This document shows, piece after piece, positions 6,584 to 11,853 of a stretch of 11,853 nt of DNA (position 1 is its first letter; every line of letters starts with the position of its first letter). The notes below the pieces were generated by a model that made no database searches, was not told the DNA's origin, and saw only the letters and a list, made by a program, of their open reading frames with translations. A program made the position numbers and the translations under genes. The DNA comes from X23 sp050251575 (GTDB taxonomy: Bacteria; Bacillota; Clostridia; SK-Y3), in NCBI GenBank assembly GCA_050251575.1, contig JBFWMP010000086.1, positions 1 through 11,853 of the forward strand. The letters are read 5' to 3'.

Positions 6584-6606
6584 CAGGGGACGGTTCTATT
6601 GACACC
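6579..6606. repeat. Left end of the RAYT element (REP-like imperfect hairpin)
   Basis: GTGACAGGGGACGGTTCT (6580-6597) is the exact reverse complement of 7431-7448. GGTG (6579-6582) and CACC (6603-6606) pair, with CA/TG inside, giving a short imperfect stem whose interior carries the conserved GGGGACGGTTCT. RAYT transposases recognise REP-type hairpins of this kind. The DUF401 stop codon TGA is part of this repeat. Confidence 0.8.
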
Positions 6607-6642
6607 TTCATCAAGAAGTGATATGCTTCGAAATGGAGGTGT
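6602..6642 (+). promoter_or_regulatory. Hairpin sequestering the transposase ribosome binding site
   Basis: ACACCTTCAT (6602-6611) pairs with ATGGAGGTGT (6633-6642) over 10 base pairs with one G-U. An inner GAAG (6615-6618) and CTTC (6626-6629) add four more. The GGAGG ribosome binding site (6635-6639) lies fully inside the stem. A transcript entering from the DUF401 gene would fold this way and keep transposase translation low, a strategy known in other insertion sequences. Confidence 0.6.
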
Positions 6643-6648
6643 TTCAAT

Positions 6649-7416
6649 ATGCCAAGACAAGCAAGAAAGAAAAGCAGTAGTGGGATATATCATATTATGC
6701 TAAGGGGAATAAACAGGCAAGATATCTTTCAAGATGAAGAAGATAGGGAAAGATTTATTGAGACATTAAATAATTATAAAAATATCTGCAGATATGAGAT
6801 TTATGGATATTGCCTTATGAGCAATCATATCCATTTATTAATAAAGGAAGGTAAAGAGACCATATCCTCGGTAATGAAGCGGATTGGAGCAAGCTATGTT
6901 TACTGGTACAATATGAAATACGAAAGATATGGTCATTTATTTCAGGATAGATATAAAAGTGAAAGTGTTGAGGATGATAAATATATATTAACGGTATTAA
7001 GGTATATTCATCAGAATCCTATAAAGGCAGGAATCGTAAAAGAAGCTGCAAAATACAAATGGAGTAGTTATATAGAGTATATTAGCCAAAAAGGCATTTT
7101 AACGGATACAGACTTTGTATTGGATATATTAAGTCCTGACCGTAATAAAGCATTGAAGATATTTGAAGAGTTTATGATAGAGGAAAATAAAGACACGTGC
7201 ATGGATGATGAAATCAAGAAGAGAAAGCAGCTATCAGATGAAAATGTCAAAAAGTTAATAGCAGAGTTAGTGAAATCAGATAACATGCAAATACTCCAAC
7301 AAATGAATAAAAATCAGCGGGATCACATTATAAAAGAACTTAAAGAGAAAGATATTTCAATAAGACAGATGGCAAGAATAACCGGACTAGGTAGGCGGAT
7401 AATAGAAAAGGTGTAG
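6649..7416 (+). CDS. REP-associated tyrosine transposase (Y1_Tnp, IS200-like)
   Basis: A 255-residue HUH endonuclease of the Y1 transposase superfamily. The N-terminal IYHIMLRGINRQDIF and the catalytic HIH triad (H60, H62 in LMSNHIHLLI) are clear. The likely nucleophile is Tyr102 in FQDRYKSE, and RYIHQNPIKAGI follows, a strong family signature. The C-terminal part is charged and ends with ISIRQMARITGLGRRIIEK, a helix-turn-helix-like tail seen in longer RAYTs that probably binds the hairpin ends. GGAGG at 6635-6639 lies nine bases before the ATG but within a hairpin. The TAG stop (7414-7416) overlaps the right-end palindrome. The protein is larger than minimal IS200 TnpA (about 150 residues) and typical of RAYTs. 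Confidence 0.92.
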   Translation: MPRQARKKSSSGIYHIMLRGINRQDIFQDEEDRERFIETLNNYKNICRYEIYGYCLMSNHIHLLIKEGKETISSVMKRIGASYVYWYNMKYERYGHLFQDRYKSESVEDDKYILTVLRYIHQNPIKAGIVKEAAKYKWSSYIEYISQKGILTDTDFVLDILSPDRNKALKIFEEFMIEENKDTCMDDEIKKRKQLSDENVKKLIAELVKSDNMQILQQMNKNQRDHIIKELKEKDISIRQMARITGLGRRIIEKV

Positions 7417-7458
7417 GAATTAAGTGACAGAGAACCGTCCCCTGTCACCTAATTCCTA
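7414..7458. repeat. Right end of the RAYT element: long palindrome
   Basis: The left arm (7414-7430, beginning TAGGAATTA) and right arm (7442-7458, ending TAATTCCTA) pair at 16 of 17 positions around the 11-base loop AGAACCGTCCC. The outermost bases give TAG on both strands: the stop of the transposase on plus (7414-7416) and the stop of the adaptor gene on minus (7456-7458). It may serve as transposase recognition hairpin and also as a barrier between the two convergent transcripts. No T-tract follows. Confidence 0.8.
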
Positions 7459-8520
7459 TTCTTCAATAATGATTTTTATATTCACATTGAAGTTGGGCAG
7501 CAGGAATTCATCAATCTTATCAATAGAAATCTCTACAGGTACTACTGTTTCTCCATTTTCTTCTATTGCCATGTTTGATATTCTTGCAACCGTTCCTTGG
7601 TATTCTTTGCCCGCATCTGCCAAAGGAGAGATAATAGCCTTATTACCTGTTTTTATGTCTTTAATAAAATCTTCAGCCACGTTGGCTTCTACTATGAGTG
7701 TATCTGTGTCCAGAATACTCATAATCTGTTTTTCATCATTTAATCGGTCACCTGCGGAATTATTGATTTTTTCAATAATCCCATTTTCAATGTCACATAT
7801 AATCTTATTTCCTTGAATGCCGCTTTCCTCAATTTTATCTTTTAACGTTTGAAGCTTGGATTCAAGAGAGGCGATGTTTTGCTTTTTGATTGCGATATCC
7901 AATGTGTCCTTTGTGTTGGTAATGGTTTGCTGTTTTTTTAAGTCGTCCAGTTTTATCTTAGCATTTTCCATTTCTTTTTGCTTCTGTTCTACAGTTATCT
8001 TAAGTTCGTCATATTCGTTTTGGGAGATTGCGCCTTCTCTTAATAAAGAATCATTATTTTCCAAATCTTTTTTCAGTTTTTCATATTCTGTCTGATCTTT
8101 TTCAAGATTATTTTTTGCTTGCATAATATCCGGTTCATAATCCACACTGCCACTCACTTTACCGGATACATCCTCCATAAGCTTCTGCAGCTCTAATTGA
8201 GCAATTTTCAATGAATCCTCTTTTTCTTTAATTTGCTCTTCAATTTCCTTTAAACTGAGCGTAATTAACGTGTCTCCTTTTTTTACCTTTTGACCTTCCT
8301 GTACATGAACTTTTTCAATGACAGCAGGTAAATCAATCATAATACCTTTAATTTGTTTTGTTTTGATAATGCCGAATGCCTGTACCGTTTGTTGTGCCGC
8401 TTCTTCCGGTTGGCCCTGTTCGGGCTGTGTATCCACAGGATTTGTCTGGGGTTTTTGTGCGCAGCTCACAGTTACCAGAATTATTCCCAATATGCATGCA
8501 GTTGTTAATAATTTTTTCAA
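7456..8520 (-). CDS. HlyD/MacA-type periplasmic-adaptor-like lipoprotein of an ABC exporter
   Basis: A 354-residue membrane-fusion-type adaptor. Residues 1-19 form a lipoprotein signal (KK, hydrophobic core, then TVSC with Cys20 as the lipidation site), followed by a Pro/Gln/Glu-rich linker. A lipoyl-like half motif, VHVQEGQKVKKGDTLITL, lies near 70-88. A long coiled-coil hairpin spans roughly 90-235 with the familiar turn EGAISQNEYDELK, and a second barrel half follows near 250-350. The start codon is TTG (8518-8520), overlapping the ATPase stop; GGAAGGG at 8531-8537 lies ten bases upstream. In Gram-positives such adaptors (for example YknX) sit outside the membrane and assist an MacB-like permease. 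It is the last gene of the three-gene exporter operon, and its stop lies in the RAYT end palindrome. Confidence 0.9.
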   Translation of the reverse strand: MKKLLTTACILGIILVTVSCAQKPQTNPVDTQPEQGQPEEAAQQTVQAFGIIKTKQIKGIMIDLPAVIEKVHVQEGQKVKKGDTLITLSLKEIEEQIKEKEDSLKIAQLELQKLMEDVSGKVSGSVDYEPDIMQAKNNLEKDQTEYEKLKKDLENNDSLLREGAISQNEYDELKITVEQKQKEMENAKIKLDDLKKQQTITNTKDTLDIAIKKQNIASLESKLQTLKDKIEESGIQGNKIICDIENGIIEKINNSAGDRLNDEKQIMSILDTDTLIVEANVAEDFIKDIKTGNKAIISPLADAGKEYQGTVARISNMAIEENGETVVPVEISIDKIDEFLLPNFNVNIKIIIEE

Positions 8521-9194
8521 AATTCACACACCCTTCCGTCTCTTACGTTTATTATGCGTGTTCCATATCGTGCCGCTTCATTTGAATGCGTAACTTGAAC
8601 GATAGTCTTGCCTTTCTCCGTGTTGATTCTTTTAAACAATTCCATGATTTCCATACCTGTTTTGCTATCCAAATTTCCAATCGGCTCATCAGCTAAAATG
8701 ATATCAGGCTCATTTGCCAGTGCTCTCGCAATTGCAACCCTTTGCTGCTGGCCGCCTGATAATTCCCTTGGCGTGTGCTTTCTTCTATCCGAGAGACCTA
8801 CAAGCTCCAAAATTTCATCCAACCTACTTTGATACTGTTTTAACTTCTTTCCGTCCAATAATATGGGCAGCATTATGTTTTCTTCAACACTTAGATTAGG
8901 AACCAGATTGTAAAACTGAAAAACAAATCCTACGTCTCTTCTTCGCATTTTACTTTCTTCGTTATCTTTCATTGCCGATAATTCTTTGCCTTTTAGCTTT
9001 ACACTTCCCGAAGTGGGTTTATCCAAGCCGCCCAGTAAATACAAAAGAGTACTTTTCCCGGAGCCGGATGGTCCCATAACAGAAGCAAATTCTCCCCGTT
9101 TGATGTCAAGAGTGATGTCTTTTAGTACTTCTACATTTATTTCACCTAATTTGTATGTTTTACATAAATCACATGCCTCAATAATATTCTCCAT
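8517..9194 (-). CDS. ABC transporter ATP-binding protein (LolD/MacB/YknY type)
   Basis: The energising ATPase, 225 residues from the start chosen here. Walker A GPSGSGKST is at 41-49, the Q-loop is in FVFQFYNLVPNLSVEENI, the signature LSGGQQQRVAIARAL follows, then Walker B IILADEP with the D-loop GNLDS, and the H-loop THS. The pattern fits the MacB/LolD subfamily that works with FtsX-like permeases. An ATG six codons further upstream (9212) overlaps the permease gene but has no ribosome binding site. The ATG at 9194 has AGAGG seven bases before it, placed across the permease stop codon, so translation is probably coupled. Its TGA stop overlaps the TTG start of the adaptor gene by four bases. 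Confidence 0.95.
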   Translation of the reverse strand: MENIIEACDLCKTYKLGEINVEVLKDITLDIKRGEFASVMGPSGSGKSTLLYLLGGLDKPTSGSVKLKGKELSAMKDNEESKMRRRDVGFVFQFYNLVPNLSVEENIMLPILLDGKKLKQYQSRLDEILELVGLSDRRKHTPRELSGGQQQRVAIARALANEPDIILADEPIGNLDSKTGMEIMELFKRINTEKGKTIVQVTHSNEAARYGTRIINVRDGRVCEF

Positions 9195-9204
9195 AAGATT
9201 ACCT

Positions 9205-11700
9205 CTATTCATATTTGATAGATTCTATGATATTAAGCTTGGAAGACTTTAGGGCAGGTCCGACAGATGCAACAACCGTAATGACTATTCCTGCAAGTAC
9301 CGAACCAAACAGAGTAAGCCATGAAATCTGGATAAAATCATCTATACGGCCTCCCAATGATTCTATCAATTTGCATACTCCCCAAATCAACAGCAAGCCG
9401 GTAATAATACCCACTGACCCTCCTATCAAGCCGCTGGTAAGGGCTTCTATGAAAATCATTTTAAGGGTTTGTGCTTTATTCATTCCGACCGAACGCAGGA
9501 TGGCTAATGAACGTTTACGGTCAATAAAACTGATAATCAAATTATTGAAAACACCGAATACACCAATAATTAATGTCATAATACCAAAACCTTTAAAGAT
9601 ATTCAGTATTTTGCTGTTTCCCTCCATGTTTTCTTTCATCATCTGATTCATTGTTCGAACCCATGGGTTTTGCCGCTTAAATTTTTCCTGGAACTTTTTT
9701 GCTACATATTCCGGATCTTTATTGGTTTTTACATATAGAATATTGTAGTTTTTTAATGACATATCATATTTTAAATAGCGTTCTGCTATAAAAGCGTAAC
9801 TGCCATCATACCGGTCCGAGTCGAAAAACCCTACTACTGTATAGGGTAACATACCCTTGTCTGTTTTTAGCTTCAAAGAATCTCCTATGGTAATGTGGTG
9901 CTCTTCTTTAAAAAGATTGGAAACGATAATATTTCTTCCTTCTTCCAGTTTTTCAAGTAGCTTTTCGGGTTCTCCCTCCGTATTTAAGACCATGTAATTC
10001 AATGTTTTATTTTTGTTGGTACTTTGAATACATCTAATTTCCGTATCCTTACCGATAACTTCGGTATTTCGTTTTTGGTATATGCCGAGTGTATCTTCCA
10101 CACCTTCAACGGCAACTAATCTGCTTTCGACAGAGCGGTCCATAGGCCATATCCAAACATCAATATCATATTTATAGTCTTTATAATAGTTCACCAGGTC
10201 TTTAGCCATACTATCACTCATAATATTTATCATTAGAAGAACTGCAATCGAAATGCCAAGCAGAACGATATTGTTCAAAATATTTTTATTATCTCTAAGG
10301 TTCTGAGCAGCCAGGATTCCTTCATTACCGAAAATACCTGAATATATCTTTTTAAATATTGATAAGAAACCATTTGTAATATGAGGTACTAGAAGTACTA
10401 CGGCAGGTACCAGTAAGAACATGCAAATCATATCTATAGCAACTGCCATATTTTTGGGTGCGACCAACGGACCTGCAAGTCCTAAGATGAGAAAACAGAT
10501 GCCCAATATAGTTTTCCAACGTTTCTTTTTTGACTTTATTTCCATTGTATTGAGGACGATATCTTTTACGGGTATCTTTGAGACTTTTCTAATAGGAAGA
10601 AATGAACTGGTAAGAGCAAGTAAGACACCCATGCCAAATGCCATCAATAGTTGACCGGATGTAAAATATGCCTGCGCTTTGATACTTGACATCCATGATG
10701 GCATAATCTGCTTTATCATGAGTTTTAAAATGCCAATGCCTAAAATGTCACCTATGGCGCCTCCTATGATGCCGTATAGCAAGCTTTCAATCATCAGAAC
10801 TCTATTGGTCATTCTCTTGGTTGCACCAATGCTCCGAAATGTTCCGATGATCGGAAGACGTTCGGCCATAATGACTTTAAAAGAAGTATAGATGATAAAC
10901 ATACTTAGAATTACAACGAATGCAACCATCACAAGAAACATTGCGGAAATCTCTTGCGTCTGACTTTTTATCATTGCTTTTGAGATGGTATTATTTACTC
11001 TGTACATGGGATATGCCTGAGAGAGTTCCTGCAGCACCATATCTTGGGTAGAAGAATCCTCAAGTCCTATGTACAAAACAGATGCCTTTCCTTTTGCATT
11101 GTAAAATCCTGCTATAGTTTCTCTGGGTATTATAATATATGTACTTTCTCCATCCTCCGCAAAGGGACCGACAGGCTGCGAAACAGCAGAAACAATAAAC
11201 CATCGTTTTGAACCATGCATATTAATTCCTAATGGGTTGCCTGGCTTTAGGTTGTATTTTTCAGCCATTCCTTTTCCGATAATAGCTTTATTCCCTTTAA
11301 AAGGATATAAATTGGACTGCTGTTCCAGTATGATAGGGTTCAGCTTCTCCAGATCTTCCAATTCTATGCCCTGTATATCCACCTGCACCGTTTCACCTTT
11401 TGATTTATATTCACCACTTCCCGTGACCATTCCTACAATGTATTTTACACGATTACTGTAGGATTCCAGCAAAGAAAGAGAAATAAAGCCTGTTTTTGAT
11501 TTTTCTCCTGCACTTACCATAATATCTGCGCTGCCGAAATATTTTTGCATTTGTTCCATAATCATTTTTTCTACCGTTGTAGAAATTGCTATGGATGCAA
11601 AAAACAGGGCTGAAGACAGCATAATAGAAATTATGATTAAGAATGTTCTAAGTTTTTTTTCCTTAATATTTTGCAGCGTAAATCTAACAATAACAGACAC
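9205..11700 (-). CDS. Double-FtsX ABC transporter permease
   Basis: An 831-residue permease. It opens with a membrane helix at about 20-41, then a large extracellular domain (about 42-250, MacB_PCD-like), a first FtsX domain (about 255-375, containing TFRSIGATKRMTNRVLMIESL), a central helical block and a second extracellular domain (about 480-690). A second FtsX domain (about 700-825, AILRSVGMNKAQTLKMIFIEAL) ends the protein. It thus looks like two FtsX units fused. The start codon is GTG (11698-11700) behind an excellent AGGAGGTGA (11705-11713). With the downstream ATPase and adaptor it would form a tripartite exporter of lipids, peptides or antibiotics; the cargo is not evident. A decayed copy of its region 171-206 survives at 5124-5229. 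Confidence 0.92.
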   Translation of the reverse strand: MSVIVRFTLQNIKEKKLRTFLIIISIMLSSALFFASIAISTTVEKMIMEQMQKYFGSADIMVSAGEKSKTGFISLSLLESYSNRVKYIVGMVTGSGEYKSKGETVQVDIQGIELEDLEKLNPIILEQQSNLYPFKGNKAIIGKGMAEKYNLKPGNPLGINMHGSKRWFIVSAVSQPVGPFAEDGESTYIIIPRETIAGFYNAKGKASVLYIGLEDSSTQDMVLQELSQAYPMYRVNNTISKAMIKSQTQEISAMFLVMVAFVVILSMFIIYTSFKVIMAERLPIIGTFRSIGATKRMTNRVLMIESLLYGIIGGAIGDILGIGILKLMIKQIMPSWMSSIKAQAYFTSGQLLMAFGMGVLLALTSSFLPIRKVSKIPVKDIVLNTMEIKSKKKRWKTILGICFLILGLAGPLVAPKNMAVAIDMICMFLLVPAVVLLVPHITNGFLSIFKKIYSGIFGNEGILAAQNLRDNKNILNNIVLLGISIAVLLMINIMSDSMAKDLVNYYKDYKYDIDVWIWPMDRSVESRLVAVEGVEDTLGIYQKRNTEVIGKDTEIRCIQSTNKNKTLNYMVLNTEGEPEKLLEKLEEGRNIIVSNLFKEEHHITIGDSLKLKTDKGMLPYTVVGFFDSDRYDGSYAFIAERYLKYDMSLKNYNILYVKTNKDPEYVAKKFQEKFKRQNPWVRTMNQMMKENMEGNSKILNIFKGFGIMTLIIGVFGVFNNLIISFIDRKRSLAILRSVGMNKAQTLKMIFIEALTSGLIGGSVGIITGLLLIWGVCKLIESLGGRIDDFIQISWLTLFGSVLAGIVITVVASVGPALKSSKLNIIESIKYE

Positions 11701-11716
11701 TTGTTCACCTCCTGAT

Positions 11717-11747
11717 TATTTGCGTATCGATAGTATTGACGCAAATA
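11717..11747. promoter_or_regulatory. 9-bp dyad upstream of the ABC operon, candidate operator
   Basis: TATTTGCGT (11717-11725) and ACGCAAATA (11739-11747) are perfect inverted arms separated by 13 bases. The spacer begins within a second small palindrome, TATCGATA (11725-11732). The dyad lies four bases upstream of the Shine-Dalgarno of the permease gene, suitable for a repressor/activator site or an RNA stem near the start. No convincing minus-strand -35/-10 pair was found around it. Confidence 0.45.
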
Positions 11748-11799
11748 CTTCGAAAAAAGTTTCCAATGTTTCAAATTTATGATAAAAGTGTTAGGAAAG

Positions 11800-11829
11800 T
11801 TGAAACTATCCCTTTTTGATTGCTGTAAT
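11800..11829 (+). promoter_or_regulatory. Candidate outward promoter at the right edge
   Basis: TTGAAA (11800-11805) and TGTAAT (11824-11829) match the -35 and -10 consensus at five of six positions each, with an 18-base spacer. It points right, away from the ABC operon, so a divergent gene, possibly the operon's regulator, may begin beyond the window. Confidence 0.4.
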
Positions 11830-11853
11830 GTGTGGTAAAATAGCCTTATATTA

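Larger units (their letters stand above)
6580..7448 (+). mobile_element. RAYT (REP-associated tyrosine transposase) element
   Basis: A perfect 18-bp inverted repeat brackets one transposase gene. The end motif AGAACCGTCCCCTGTCAC is one I recognise as recurring beside Y1-type transposase genes in Firmicutes and related genomes. No direct target duplication is visible, which agrees with single-strand HUH/Y1 transposition. The element lies precisely between two convergent genes. It looks intact: the transposase frame is full length with the HUH motif. Ends are defined by the perfect repeat; similarity extends slightly outwards (ATTAGG on the left, CTAAT on the right), so the true boundary may lie a few bases further out. 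Confidence 0.8.

Noticed and set aside
9195..9212. Six-codon extension of the ABC ATPase start
   Set aside because: The upstream ATG has no ribosome binding site, whereas the ATG at 9194 has AGAGG at seven bases.
1..11853. CRISPR array, tRNA or rRNA genes
   Set aside because: No regularly spaced direct repeats, cloverleaf-like segments or conserved rRNA stretches were seen on either strand.

Overview
The window is AT-rich DNA with strong GGAGG-type ribosome binding sites, a Mef-like drug exporter, an IS200-type REP transposase and a lipoprotein adaptor that fits a single-membrane envelope. Together these suggest a low-GC Gram-positive anaerobe, probably a Clostridia member. No marker gene narrows this further, so the placement is an inference.

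Layout, left to right. Positions 1-146 hold the tail of an unseen upstream gene and a 19-bp palindrome resembling a GntR-family operator. Positions 147-3006 carry three rightward genes that look like one sugar-acid operon: an aldo/keto reductase, a DlgD/YiaK-type 2,3-diketo-L-gulonate reductase and a HpcH/HpaI-fold aldolase-like protein. The last keeps the metal ligands but has lost the usual catalytic His and Arg. Positions 3007-3826 are a long leader region. It contains a promoter, a 15-codon leader ORF (MGTFYIRIRFNTFCN) with the Arg-X-Arg macrolide-arrest motif, and three stem-loops, two of them terminator-like. A Mef-like MFS exporter follows at 3827-5062. The arrangement matches macrolide-induced transcription attenuation.

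Positions 5063-5350 contain a decayed minus-strand fragment of an FtsX-type ABC permease, about 80% identical over 108 alignment columns to the intact permease further right. A good promoter follows, and then a DUF401 membrane protein (5351-6583). Positions 6580-7448 are a REP-associated tyrosine transposase (RAYT) element with perfect 18-bp inverted ends. Its ends supply or abut the stop codons of the genes on both sides, and its own ribosome binding site lies inside a hairpin.

Positions 7456-11700 are a leftward three-gene operon: a double-FtsX permease (GTG start), a LolD/MacB-type ATPase, and a HlyD-type lipoprotein adaptor (TTG start overlapping the ATPase stop). Together they form a tripartite ABC exporter of the MacAB/YknXYZ class. 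Upstream of it is a 9-bp dyad that could be an operator, and a plus-strand promoter pointing out of the window.

The most interesting system is the leader-controlled MFS exporter. Lying beside an ABC exporter operon and a relic of a second such permease, it makes the right two thirds look like an accessory efflux/resistance region.
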